Position numbers and translations under genes: made by a program. This document shows, one piece after another, positions 10,086 through 18,279 of a stretch of 64,000 bases of DNA. Numbering within the stretch: the first letter of the stretch is position 1; each line of letters starts with the position of its first letter. The notes under the pieces are model-generated. The model worked only from the letters and a program-made list of their open reading frames with translations, made no database searches and was not told the DNA's origin. This DNA is from Sedimenticola_A sp040506425 (lineage in GTDB: Bacteria > Pseudomonadota > Gammaproteobacteria > Chromatiales > Chromatiaceae): contig OZ245051.1 of NCBI GenBank assembly GCA_965224515.1, forward strand, positions 3,534,001 to 3,598,000. Reading direction: 5' to 3'.

Positions 10086-11150
10086 TCAGTACCAACCATA
10101 AAGTCTTGTGGGTGTCCGCCCCCATGTGCCGAGCGCGAGCGACCGGTCCACGATGTCGAGCATCTGTGGACCGGGGGGCAGAATTTCGAAATATATGACA
10201 CCCTGCGTTTCTGTGTATTCGACGTAGGCGACGCCCTGTTTGTGTTCACGCGCCCAATCAACGAGGGGTGTGGAATTCGGAATATTCAAACGAAACATTC
10301 CGTTATCTTGGTAATATCTATATTTGAATGTACGCACTTCACCGTCTGCGCAGAGAATGTCGATGGTCTCGTCATGCGAGAGGTTTTCAAATATACGGAG
10401 AAGGACGAGACCGGCTTCCTTTGGAAACTCGACCTGCAGGTTGTACGCGCCGGTAAAGGACTGCAAACCGGCCCAGGCCACCGATGCTGCAGCTTCGGAA
10501 ATTACCTTGTGCTCCGCCTTGGGCGGCGTTACGCCTTTCTTTGGCGCACCGTCGACCTTCTCAGGAAGGTTGTCGGTAATTCCGAGTGCAACCATGTCTT
10601 CCGGCTTGCGATGCCGGTTACGGAGCGCGAAATACTTTCCGTAAGCAGCCAGCTTTTCCGCCGTAGCTGGAACACCAGCGTTCCAGCAGTCACTCCATGC
10701 CCTGGCGGCTGATTTCCGGCTATGAGGAGCTGCGCTCCAGAATACGCATTCCCCGTTTTTCGTAAAGCCACCATGACTGATATTCGGCGAGCCCGTGATC
10801 GCCAGTGAAAGATCGGCCACGCCGCCATCAACGTCGAAACCTGTAGCCCCTACGTACAGCTTCGGATGAAAAGTACCCGCAAGTGTGTCTACAACACGAA
10901 CATTCCAGCCGCTTTCCACCGCACTATATAAGGCCTTGGGGTGGGTAACACCATCCTTTGTATCTGTGACTAGCCAGACTTCGCCGACGCCACCCTCGTC
11001 AAGAATTTTCTTGACGAGACTAAAGCCTGATGCTGAGACATAGGCCACTGCCAATCCGACGACGGGCGGTTTCACTCGCAGTACCTGTTTTCGAAACAGC
11101 GTCTTGTATGTGTTGCCGGTCAACCCAGTTGTTGTCAATGCACTCGTCAT
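10086..11150 (-). CDS. Phospholipase D-like (HKD) nuclease domain protein
   Basis: 354-aa protein with a single HKD-type half site: HPKLYVG at about residues 95-101 followed by GSPNISHGG near 120, the pattern of PLD-like endonucleases such as the NgoFVII type, which usually work as dimers. The second half has no motif I recognise. ATG 11150 is chosen because it overlaps the stop of the upstream 58-aa gene as ATGA; the gene ends 2 nt before mod. PLD nucleases accompany methylase/helicase defence systems (DrmC in DISARM), but DrmA and DrmB are absent here. Inferred role: accessory nuclease of this restriction locus, not essential to classic type III RM. Confidence 0.8.
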   Translation of the reverse strand: MTSALTTTGLTGNTYKTLFRKQVLRVKPPVVGLAVAYVSASGFSLVKKILDEGGVGEVWLVTDTKDGVTHPKALYSAVESGWNVRVVDTLAGTFHPKLYVGATGFDVDGGVADLSLAITGSPNISHGGFTKNGECVFWSAAPHSRKSAARAWSDCWNAGVPATAEKLAAYGKYFALRNRHRKPEDMVALGITDNLPEKVDGAPKKGVTPPKAEHKVISEAAASVAWAGLQSFTGAYNLQVEFPKEAGLVLLRIFENLSHDETIDILCADGEVRTFKYRYYQDNGMFRLNIPNSTPLVDWAREHKQGVAYVEYTETQGVIYFEILPPGPQMLDIVDRSLALGTWGRTPTRLYGWY

Positions 11151-11323
11151 ACAGTTTTCCATGCCTCCACCCAATCACCCATCACCCGCCGCAACTGCTC
11201 GAAGTCGATCACGCCCTCTGCAAGCACCTCCGGAAACGCGCTCCCCAGGAAGCGTTTCAGTTCCTCGCGCTTTTCATCGGCGATTTCCGTTGACGCGAGC
11301 GCCATTTTTTCCGGTTCAGTCAT
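11147..11323 (-). CDS. 58-aa mini-protein resembling the N-terminal segment of type III Mod
   Basis: Small complete frame (ATG 11323, TGA 11147-11149), coupled by ATGA to the PLD gene. Its C-terminal half (EELKRFLGSAFPEVLAEG then IDFEQLRRVMGDWVEAW) lines up with residues about 36-76 of Mod in this locus (RDTLRNFLAQSYPECLSED then IDFETLRRVLGDRVEAG). At DNA level the two are clearly diverged, so this is not a recent duplication. It may be the remnant of an older mod gene displaced by the PLD-mod pair, or a free-standing domain that competes with Mod for a partner. It is intact, with an in-operon position and no disabling change. Confidence 0.65.
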   Translation of the reverse strand: MTEPEKMALASTEIADEKREELKRFLGSAFPEVLAEGVIDFEQLRRVMGDWVEAWKTV

Positions 11324-11387
11324 TGCAATGCCTTCTTTGATCTCTTCTCATATTCATTGCTTTGTTGAAGTCTCTGTGTACCATTTC

Positions 11388-12491
11388 CTAGGATTCATGG
11401 CTCCACTTGTACGCGACCTTCAAATCATTGCAATGCGTCGGCGGCAGCAGCCTTTTATGTTGCAATTGCCCCACCACAATCCCAGGAGCAATACCCACTT
11501 CCTGTGCAAATTGGCAGATAGCCGCTTTACTGAACGTCGCTTGCGCAGCGAAATTGTTGAAGGCCTTTCTCGGTAGCAGCTCCTGCTCGGCGAAGAGATT
11601 GGCTTGTTCTTCCTTCTCACCATCCATACCATTCGTACCTTCAATAAACAGCTCCTTCTTGCCGTGTAAGAGAATATGTCCAGCCTCATGGAAGAAAGTG
11701 AACCAGAGGTGATCGTTGGTTTTGTAGCGCAGGCTGAGCTGGATGATGGTCTTGTCGGAACTAACCCAGCGAGTTGCCCCGCTGACGCCGGTCTTTGGCA
11801 GGCAGGGAATAAACACAACGGCGACACCCGCCTGGGCACAACGCTGCTGCAAGGCGGGAACAAAATGCGCGGGATCGGTTTCGGCCGTGAGGGCGCGGAT
11901 ATCATCCAGCGCCTGCCGAAATGCGGGTTTGTCATATGGCTGGCACGCGATGTTTGTGGCTTCCAGTTCACCCTGGCGCAGCCAGGCGGAAACCGCCTCC
12001 GGGAAGATTTCGTGCTTGTTGTGCTGACGGTAGGCGACGGCCACGTTGGGCCAGATATCGTCCCACTGTTCCACGCTTGCAATACCGAAGAAGCGCAGCA
12101 CTTCATCGAGCTGCTGCTTTTTGTCCTTATGCTTTTGCAGCCATCCCATTTTTACCATAGCGTTGACGGGTATACGTTTGAGCCAGCCGAGGTCTTTTTC
12201 CAGCTGAACCTCTTCCGCCAACCGCGCGCGGGTCTCCTGGTAGTGGGCCTCCAGATTGAGCCAGTACTCGACTGGCATACCCAATGCACGCTCCAGCTTG
12301 ATGGCGGTTTCAGGCGTGATAATGACCGTGCCCTTGCCCTTGAGGATGGCAATGATGTGCTTTTCACTTAAGCCCGTGCGCTTAGCCAGCTCGGTTCGAC
12401 TCATGTTGCGCAGTTCGAGCTCGTAGCCCAGCACCTCGCCGGGAGTGACTGTATAGTCAGGCGTGTAGTGGTTGATAGCTGCGTTATCCAT
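11388..12491 (-). CDS. higA: HigA-type antitoxin fused to an ImmA/IrrE metallopeptidase domain
   Basis: 367-aa protein with an N-terminal Xre/Cro HTH (residues about 25-60, SRTELAKRTGLSEKHIIAIL) typical of HigA antitoxins, a middle linker, and a C-terminal ImmA/IrrE (COG2856) zinc-peptidase domain with HEAGH at about 268-272. ATG 12491 overlaps the end of higB by 8 nt; the longer frame to 12503 is less likely. HigA-type proteins bind the toxin and repress their own promoter. The fused peptidase might cleave a repressor or the protein itself on stress; that is inference. Its position inside the restriction locus suggests it could also guard or regulate the neighbouring defence genes. Confidence 0.85.
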   Translation of the reverse strand: MDNAAINHYTPDYTVTPGEVLGYELELRNMSRTELAKRTGLSEKHIIAILKGKGTVIITPETAIKLERALGMPVEYWLNLEAHYQETRARLAEEVQLEKDLGWLKRIPVNAMVKMGWLQKHKDKKQQLDEVLRFFGIASVEQWDDIWPNVAVAYRQHNKHEIFPEAVSAWLRQGELEATNIACQPYDKPAFRQALDDIRALTAETDPAHFVPALQQRCAQAGVAVVFIPCLPKTGVSGATRWVSSDKTIIQLSLRYKTNDHLWFTFFHEAGHILLHGKKELFIEGTNGMDGEKEEQANLFAEQELLPRKAFNNFAAQATFSKAAICQFAQEVGIAPGIVVGQLQHKRLLPPTHCNDLKVAYKWSHES

Positions 12492-12831
12492 GGGTGTCCT
12501 CAATGCCTAATATCTTGATGGCTGTAATACGGTGCCAATCCAGCCCACCTTCCGGCCGCACCGGTAGCGGGTTGTGTAGCGGCTGGACGATCAACCGGTA
12601 CGGGCCGTCCAGATCCAGGCTAAGCGTGCCTTTGCGCTTGCCCGTCAGTTCGTGGCACCGGTGTGGTGGACTGTAGGGCGGTGCAAATACGCCCAGGTTT
12701 GGGGCTGCCCGTAATGCCGTCATCACCACCTTGATTCGCTTTGCGCGCTGCTGCCCGAAGGCCTTGAGCATCGTCTTTTCTTCGTTAAATTGCTTTTGCA
12801 GCTTCTTGCTGGCAAAGTCGATATCAATCAA
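12484..12831 (-). CDS. higB: HigB/RelE-family toxin
   Basis: 115-aa RelE-superfamily toxin, probable ribosome-dependent mRNA interferase. The pattern RCHELTGKRKGTLSLDL then GPYRLIVQP is the conserved core of HigB-like 'plasmid maintenance killer' proteins. The start is TTG 12831 with AGGTAAG as ribosome site, a weak start that would keep toxin levels low. A DGLDWHRITAIKILGIEDTHG-like tail is reached by an insertion typical of longer homologues. It is followed by its antitoxin with an 8-nt overlap (toxin first, as in higBA). A promoter and a palindrome that overlaps the ribosome site lie just upstream. Confidence 0.8.
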   Translation of the reverse strand: MIDIDFASKKLQKQFNEEKTMLKAFGQQRAKRIKVVMTALRAAPNLGVFAPPYSPPHRCHELTGKRKGTLSLDLDGPYRLIVQPLHNPLPVRPEGGLDWHRITAIKILGIEDTHG

Positions 12832-12840
12832 TTTTTACTT

Positions 12841-12891
12841 ACCTATTAGGTTAATACATTTTTGTCTATATATCCATTACTACTTTGTCAA
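12841..12891 (-). promoter_or_regulatory. higBA promoter and probable HigA operator
   Basis: On the minus strand a TTGACA hexamer (12886-12891) is followed after 15 bp by TATAGA (12865-12870). Downstream lies the perfect 5+1+5 palindrome ACCTA-N-TAGGT (12841-12851), which overlaps the ribosome site of higB. That placement fits autorepression by the HigA HTH. The 15-bp spacing is short of the optimal 17. Confidence 0.4.
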
Positions 12892-13020
12892 ATCTGGCGG
12901 CACCGCCGGCATGGTTGTCGTCAGCTGAGTTCCGACCAGGATTCTCGTAACATATTGTTATCCTTGATCTAGTTCGCGGACTCCTGGTGCCCCACGACCT
13001 CACATTACTCCCTGCCCCAC

Positions 13021-15870
13021 TCAGTTGACCCTGAATCTGATGGTAAACAGTTCTTCTTCGGTCACTTGTTGCCCGAGCCGTGCCTCCACCTGATCCAGAA
13101 TCCTGTCCTTCTGGATTTCAATCTCTTTGGCGGCAGCGTCGTAGGCCCGCCATGCTTCATCCCGTTTTTGCTCGAGTGGACGCATCTTTTTCTGCAGAGC
13201 GAGCTTGTCGGGCAAATTACCTGTCTGCCGAATTTCCTTTTTCAGTGTCTTGATCTGGTCATCCAGCTCTCTCAAATCCGCCTTGAGACCGGCGCGCTTG
13301 TCCTCCGCCCAGTTGTCGAGCTTGTCCATTTCGTCGTCGAACCATGCGGCCTGGCGCACGGCCAGTTCATCCAGGATGACCTTGCGTTCGTTTTCAACGA
13401 TTCTCTTTACAGAAGCAGGCGCGGCCAGATCTGCCTGACTATTCATCTTCGATGGCAATTCAAACAGCCGAATGGCAGCCTTGTGTTTCAATCGCTCGCC
13501 GTCGTCGGTGATGGCGGCGATAATGATATGGTCCTGGTCGTCAGCGCCTCTGACAGAGAGCTTTTGTACAGTCATAGTGCCGGACTTACCTATATACGGC
13601 TCTACGCTCACCGCTTTCAGGGGCCATGCTGAATAGTCAAAGGTCAATTCTGCGCCGTTTAGTTTGCGGGAGCCTGCAATGCCGAGAACATGCTGGGCGA
13701 GCGCGTGACCGATGCGGTACCGGTGACCATCAAGGCTGGTTTTGGACAGGTGATAGCCGCCGATTGGCACAGTGACGCCATCCGGCTGTGTGTTAAGGAT
13801 GAAGGTCAGGTAGGCGTCATCGAACGTGGCATGCTCAGACAGTTCATGACGTGTCACTGACCAGAGCATGCGCTCATAGCGATTGAGATACTCTTTGCTT
13901 TTGCTAAGATTCACTTTGAGACGGTCATGCACTTCCGCGTCGAAATTCTCCAGCAGCTTTTGCCGTGTATCCTCCATGGAAGCGTTGATCTGACTATCCA
14001 TTTCCGTTTGCAAGCGTTCGAATTCTTCTTCGATCTCCTCGGTGGTTCGACAGTTCTGGTAGATGGCGACAATACGTTTCTCGAACTCGACACCGGACTC
14101 AACGGCTCCCAGTACGTCGTCACTGGCCCCGAATACACCGGAAAAGAGCTGGAACTTCTCTGCCAGCAGTTCATATACACGCTGATCGGCTGCGTTATTC
14201 TTGTTGAGGAAGTTAACGACTACCACATCGTATTTCTGGCCGTACCGGTGGCAACGGCCGATGCGCTGTTCTATACGCTGTGGATTCCAGGGCAAATCGT
14301 AGTTGACCACCATGGAACAGAATTGCAGGTTGATACCTTCCGCTGCGGCTTCGGTGGCGATCATGATAGACGCCTTCTCACGGAAGTAATCCACCAATGC
14401 AGCACGTATATCTGCGGTGCGTGAGCCGGTTATTTTGTCGCTGCCTTTGTTGACCTCACGCCAAGTGTTGTAGATCTCTTTTGATTGTGGGTCGTTATTG
14501 GAGCCATTGAACAGAACGAGTTTGTCACCATAGCCATTCTCTGAGAGCAAGCGCACCAGGTAGTCCTGTGTGCGGCGGGACTCGGTAAAGATGATGGTCT
14601 TTTCCGGACCGCCAAGCTCTGCAGCTTTGGCAAAACCGACGTTCAAAGCGCCAAGCAAGGACTGTCCCTTGGCGTTCTCGGTAATGGTAACGGCGAGGTC
14701 ACGGAAGGTGCGTAGATCATCGATCTCGTACTTGATCGCTTCTATGTCAGTTTCAGTAAGCAGTTCACGTTCGGCATCCTCATCGGACCACTCATCTGCA
14801 ACCTCGTCGAATTCTTCGTAGTCTTCAGCGATCTCTTCTTCGAGACGCGACTTCAGGTCTTTGTCTTCCTTAAGCTGCCGTTCGAGCTTTCGCGCCAGCG
14901 AATCCAGAGCGCCGGCGATAGCAAAGGTGGACGATGCCAGCAGCTTGCGCATGATAAGCGTCATGAGTGTACGCTGGCCGGACGGCAGGGCTTGCAGGCT
15001 GGGACGGCGCAGGTAATCGGATACCATGTCGTAGAGTGCCTGTTCGTCATCGGTTGGGACGAATTCCTGCGTAACGGGTATGCGGTTGGTATAGCGGATG
15101 TATTCGAGCACTTGCCGACGCAGTGTGCGCTGGCATACCGGCGCAAGGCGACCTTTCAGTTCGTTGAATAGAGATTCACCGGTAAGACGAGCGTACTGAG
15201 TTCGAAAACTCTTGGCATCCCCGAAGGTGTAATCGTCAATAATGCTAACGAGTCCATAAAGCTCCATCAGGGAGTTTTGCAGCGGTGTGGCAGTCAACAG
15301 CACCTTGGGGGTGTTGGCGAGCGCCCCCTTGAGCGCTTTGCCAATTTTGTTGTCCGGCCGGTAGACGTTACGAAGCCGGTGAGCTTCATCAATCACCGCC
15401 AAATCCCATGGAGTGACCATGAGCTCCTCGGCATGGCGAGCGGCGAACTGGAAGGAGCAGATCACCAGGGATTTTTGCTCGAATGGATGGCGTTTGCCAT
15501 CTTTGACCATCTTGTTGTAGTTCCTGGCCTCCAGGATCATCGTAGGCAAAAAGAATTTTTCTTCGATTTCCTGTGACCATTGTTTGCGGAGGTTAGCAGG
15601 CGTGATAATCAGAATGCGGCGCTTCCGTTCGGTCCATTTTTGCGCCAACACAAGACCGGCCTCAATGGTTTTACCCAAACCAACTTCGTCCGCGAGAATC
15701 GCCCCTTTTGACAGAGGCGATTTGAAGGCAAACAGAGCAGCTTCGACCTGATGTGGGTTTAAATCGACTTGAGCATCGAACAACGTACCCGCCAGCTTTT
15801 CGGCATCCGCCACGGAATACCGCTTACTTAATTCATGAGCGAAAAGCTTGGCATGGTAATCAGTAATCAT
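13021..15870 (-). CDS. SNF2/RapA-like DEAD/DEAH-box helicase-translocase
   Basis: 949-aa Swi2/Snf2-family protein. It has Walker A DEVGLGKT at 61-68, motif II DEAH at 161-164, LTATPLQNS (motif III), the second RecA fold with IIFTESRRTQDYL, then EAAAEGINLQF and RIEQRIGRCHRYGQ (motif VI). A charged, probably coiled-coil C-terminal region follows (about 860-930). Such proteins translocate on duplex DNA; SNF2 helicases recur in anti-phage systems (DISARM DrmD, BREX accessory genes). It follows the WYL regulator by 31 bp and is separated from higBA by 190 bp with a promoter. Substrate and exact role are unknown. Confidence 0.85.
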   Translation of the reverse strand: MITDYHAKLFAHELSKRYSVADAEKLAGTLFDAQVDLNPHQVEAALFAFKSPLSKGAILADEVGLGKTIEAGLVLAQKWTERKRRILIITPANLRKQWSQEIEEKFFLPTMILEARNYNKMVKDGKRHPFEQKSLVICSFQFAARHAEELMVTPWDLAVIDEAHRLRNVYRPDNKIGKALKGALANTPKVLLTATPLQNSLMELYGLVSIIDDYTFGDAKSFRTQYARLTGESLFNELKGRLAPVCQRTLRRQVLEYIRYTNRIPVTQEFVPTDDEQALYDMVSDYLRRPSLQALPSGQRTLMTLIMRKLLASSTFAIAGALDSLARKLERQLKEDKDLKSRLEEEIAEDYEEFDEVADEWSDEDAERELLTETDIEAIKYEIDDLRTFRDLAVTITENAKGQSLLGALNVGFAKAAELGGPEKTIIFTESRRTQDYLVRLLSENGYGDKLVLFNGSNNDPQSKEIYNTWREVNKGSDKITGSRTADIRAALVDYFREKASIMIATEAAAEGINLQFCSMVVNYDLPWNPQRIEQRIGRCHRYGQKYDVVVVNFLNKNNAADQRVYELLAEKFQLFSGVFGASDDVLGAVESGVEFEKRIVAIYQNCRTTEEIEEEFERLQTEMDSQINASMEDTRQKLLENFDAEVHDRLKVNLSKSKEYLNRYERMLWSVTRHELSEHATFDDAYLTFILNTQPDGVTVPIGGYHLSKTSLDGHRYRIGHALAQHVLGIAGSRKLNGAELTFDYSAWPLKAVSVEPYIGKSGTMTVQKLSVRGADDQDHIIIAAITDDGERLKHKAAIRLFELPSKMNSQADLAAPASVKRIVENERKVILDELAVRQAAWFDDEMDKLDNWAEDKRAGLKADLRELDDQIKTLKKEIRQTGNLPDKLALQKKMRPLEQKRDEAWRAYDAAAKEIEIQKDRILDQVEARLGQQVTEEELFTIRFRVN

Positions 15871-15901
15871 TGTTGTCTAGCACTTCCCTGATACTTATTC
15901 G

Positions 15902-16816
15902 TTATTGTTTACCGGAGGCTGCTTCAGTCATGTAGCCTGGCGCCAGCACCAGATTCTGAACGCCGTATAGTGCCTGCCTGTTTCGAAGCCAGAGGTGATA
16001 CTCTGCCCCTTTCTGGCTGTTGTTTCCCGTCCCCCTTAGGCTATGATCTTCCGTGCAGTCCACGTTCCACCGTCTCAGCACATAACCCGCCACGGCAGCA
16101 CGCACGTTGACCTTCAGTACACCATCCTGCATGGCATAATCCATTTCGATGGTTTCCGGGTGCGGCAACTTCGGGTGAGCCACCAACTCCATCTCTACGA
16201 TGCGATTCCACTGGATATCCGCCTCGCGTGTTTCATGCTCTTGTGGTTCGCTGTCGGTAATGACTGGGTCCGTGACACGAGTTATCACAAAATCTATGAA
16301 GGCTTCCCGCTTTCGGTCATATGCGCGCACATGCCAGCGCAGGCCATTGTCGACCAGTACAAATGGCACAATTTCACGAGTGCTCAGGCCGGAATCAATT
16401 GAACGATACTGAATGCGGACCACCCTCTTGCGATGAATAGCCCGAGTGAGAACGGCAAGGACAGGTAATATAGGTTTGTTCAGTTCGGCCGGCGTCGCGC
16501 ATGGAATCATCGCCTTGTGACTACCGACGAAATCCTCGCCGAAGCCATGCGAAAGCGCGGCCAGAACCTGTGCGGGCGAGTAATCAAACAGAGGTTTGAA
16601 CGCCTCGGACTTAACATACGACCTGACTTGTGTGTCGTACTCGAGATTTTTTGGCGCCAGCTCTCTATATAGGGTTATGTCTCTTGTGGCCGCCGCCTCC
16701 CCAATGCCAAACCGGGACACAAGGTCGCTTCGACCGATTCCCCCCAGGAAATATGCCCTGAAATCTATATGGGATAACCGCTCTTTTTGTACCTGGCTTA
16801 TTTCTGACAGAAGCAC
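15902..16816 (-). CDS. WYL-domain transcriptional regulator, BrxR/CapW-like
   Basis: 304-aa regulator. The N-terminal winged HTH (residues about 10-60, ending in ITLYRELAP) is followed by a WYL domain (about 130-200; VVRIQYRSIDSG and GLRWHVRAYDRKREAF are visible) and a C-terminal extension. WYL regulators of this type (BrxR, CapW) control defence islands and may sense a nucleic-acid or nucleotide ligand. GTG 16816 is the only usable start: an in-frame TGA is two codons upstream, and GGGAG is 9-10 nt before it. It is the first gene of the minus-strand defence block and divergent from the small-gene cluster, so it probably represses both from the shared 180-bp region. Confidence 0.82.
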   Translation of the reverse strand: MLLSEISQVQKERLSHIDFRAYFLGGIGRSDLVSRFGIGEAAATRDITLYRELAPKNLEYDTQVRSYVKSEAFKPLFDYSPAQVLAALSHGFGEDFVGSHKAMIPCATPAELNKPILPVLAVLTRAIHRKRVVRIQYRSIDSGLSTREIVPFVLVDNGLRWHVRAYDRKREAFIDFVITRVTDPVITDSEPQEHETREADIQWNRIVEMELVAHPKLPHPETIEMDYAMQDGVLKVNVRAAVAGYVLRRWNVDCTEDHSLRGTGNNSQKGAEYHLWLRNRQALYGVQNLVLAPGYMTEAASGKQ

Positions 16817-16916
16817 CGTAAATCATCTCCCAAGCTCCAAATAGTCAAGTATTCTGCCCTAATATGACGACCTGTAGTACTCTTTTTTCTTACTGCGATC
16901 ATTTATACTGCTTGAC

Positions 16917-16968
16917 ATCATCATTATGATGATCGTAGCATACCAACAAGGTAGAGACTTGCTCTACC
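16917..16968. promoter_or_regulatory. Divergent intergenic region with two inverted repeats
   Basis: Between the WYL gene and the plus-strand cluster lie ATCATCA-TTA-TGATGAT (16917-16933, perfect 7-bp arms) and GGTAGAG-ACTTG-CTCTACC (16950-16968, perfect 7-bp arms). Both are plausible operator sites for the adjacent WYL regulator; the second could also be a small RNA hairpin upstream of the 57-aa gene. Assignment is inferred from position only. Confidence 0.4.
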
Positions 16969-16998
16969 TGCTCATTAATTTTGCAATGGAGTTCAGCT

Positions 16999-17172
16999 AT
17001 GGCCACCAACCCTCCGAAAGGCGATGGACACCGAAATGGCGCCGTCAGACAGCGCTCACAGACCAGAACCCCAGCTGGCAACTGGGTTAAGCGCGATACC
17101 GCAACCGGTCAGTTTATGGATGTGAAAACGTCTGATAAGTCCCCGTTCAAGGGCGTAAAGAAAGAAAAGTAG
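16999..17172 (+). CDS. Small conserved-looking basic protein, 57 aa, unknown function
   Basis: Begins MATNPPKGDGHRNGAVRQRS and ends SPFKGVKKEK. It is very hydrophilic and basic, with no membrane segment, and is probably nucleic-acid or protein binding; no catalytic motif is visible. ATG 16999 has GGAG 10 nt upstream; a TTG at 16981 is also in frame but lacks support. I recall proteins with the KGDGHR...RSQ and FKGV motifs beside restriction and defence genes, but I cannot name a function. First gene of a five-gene plus-strand cluster divergent from the WYL regulator. Confidence 0.6.
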   Translation: MATNPPKGDGHRNGAVRQRSQTRTPAGNWVKRDTATGQFMDVKTSDKSPFKGVKKEK

Positions 17173-17230
17173 TGGTTTGCTCCCAGTAGTTCCGGGGGCT
17201 TGCCAGATTATCGATAACGGAGACTACCTG

Positions 17231-17494
17231 ATGATTAAGCTCCAAGGTGCAGTAATCAAAGAACAAGGCGTGACTTTTGCGATCACGGTTGTGAAAAGAC
17301 ATATTTTGAACTCGCAGATGCAATGCCAGCAGGCAGTTCAATCCTTCCAGCCACTGTTTCCGGGCATGCCAATTGTGCTGATGGGGCAAGACTTTCGCGG
17401 AACTCCAACCTACTGGGGGCGGAATGACATCGTGAATTTCTTGAGGAAGGTCCACCCGAGTCGCATTCCCTGGCAAGAATATACGTTCAGTTGA
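17231..17494 (+). CDS. Small protein of unknown function, 87 aa
   Basis: Starts at ATG 17231, with GGAGA about 7 nt before it; the frame is open to 17177 but the first ATG there lacks a ribosome site. Sequence signs are an N-terminal beta-rich stretch (VIKEQGVTFAITVVKRH), a central FPGMPIVLMGQD and a YWGRNDIVNFL helix. No known domain is recognised with confidence. It lies 58 nt after the 57-aa gene and 10 nt before the next, so the three are likely co-transcribed. The same small-protein set occurs, as far as I recall, beside defence loci. Confidence 0.6.
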   Translation: MIKLQGAVIKEQGVTFAITVVKRHILNSQMQCQQAVQSFQPLFPGMPIVLMGQDFRGTPTYWGRNDIVNFLRKVHPSRIPWQEYTFS

Positions 17495-17504
17495 GGGCAC
17501 CGAT

Positions 17505-17753
17505 ATGATTGACATTTCTTTTGAAATAAACGGCAGGAAGGTGTCTCCACGAAATATCGGTGATGCACTCGAGTCAGCCATGCTTCAATCAGTGCAAGAC
17601 TCGATTACCAAAGCGGTTGGATCCGCACGTTGCCCTGAACATGGTCAGAAACCCAAAATCAAAGTCAAAGGCCGTAATCTCGATTCACTGAAATTCGAGG
17701 TTTCTGGATGCTGTGACAGCTTGATTGATGAAGTTAAAAGAAAACTGGAATAA
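17505..17753 (+). CDS. Small protein of unknown function, 82 aa
   Basis: ATG 17505 follows the previous gene by 10 nt, with a GAGGGCACCG purine stretch before it. A hydrophilic protein, MIDISFEINGRKVSPRNIG at the start, then a middle AVGSARCPEHGQKPK segment and a FEVSGCCDSLIDEV ending. The CPEH and CC residues could bind a metal, but the spacing fits no zinc-finger type I can name. Predicted alpha/beta. Its neighbours suggest a joint function with the 87-aa and YdjM-like proteins. No function assigned. Confidence 0.55.
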   Translation: MIDISFEINGRKVSPRNIGDALESAMLQSVQDSITKAVGSARCPEHGQKPKIKVKGRNLDSLKFEVSGCCDSLIDEVKRKLE

Positions 17754-17767
17754 TCATAGGAGATCAA

Positions 17768-18136
17768 ATGAACGGTCCTACCCACCAATTTGCGGGCGCT
17801 ATTGCTGCGCTTGTCATGACCCAGAATGATACTTCAGAGAAATCGTGCGCTCTGCACCACCCTGCTGCTGCTATACCCATTGGTGCATTCTTAGGAAGAT
17901 TGCCGGACATGATTGAACCCGCCTTGGGGAATCCAAACCACCGGCAGTTCTTCCATAGCCTCGCGGCGCTCGGTTTGCTGGCTGCTGGAATGCACAAAAT
18001 CTATCATTGGGAACCGCGGGATGAATTCGAAAAAATAATTAGGGGAAGCCTGTTGGTTGGCGGTGCAGCCTATCTGAGCCACTTGACGCTGGACGCGCTA
18101 ACCAGCCGGTCACTGCCACTCGTAGGGCGACTCTGA
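17768..18136 (+). CDS. YdjM-like membrane-bound metal-dependent hydrolase (DUF457 family)
   Basis: 122-aa protein. Conserved histidines and aspartates have the DUF457/YdjM pattern: NGPTHQFAG at the start, LPDMIEP near 45, NHRQFFHS near 58 and YLSHLTLDALT near 105. Hydrophobic stretches at about 62-77 and 92-105 suggest membrane association. Family members are inner-membrane proteins with a putative metal site, and their substrate is unknown. AGGAGATCAA is well placed before ATG 17768. It is shorter than typical YdjM (about 190 aa), so a compact variant. Fourth gene in the small cluster. Confidence 0.7.
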   Translation: MNGPTHQFAGAIAALVMTQNDTSEKSCALHHPAAAIPIGAFLGRLPDMIEPALGNPNHRQFFHSLAALGLLAAGMHKIYHWEPRDEFEKIIRGSLLVGGAAYLSHLTLDALTSRSLPLVGRL

Positions 18137-18279
18137 GTATCGGCGGAAACCAAGGTTACATTTTCATCAGTTATACTTCCTGTGAGAAGAAGTTGAGATG
18201 CACCAGATCATCAATGATCTCCACTTCGGTGTCCAGATACCCATGATCGCTCGCATCTTATATCCAAATAGAGTAACCG

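Noticed and set aside
11676..12371. 231-aa plus-strand frame
   Set aside because: Lies wholly antisense to higA, which has recognised HTH and HEAGH motifs.
10086..16816. DISARM or BREX identity for the SNF2, PLD and methylase genes
   Set aside because: DISARM needs DrmA and DUF1998 DrmB, and BREX needs PglZ and BrxC. None is present in the window.
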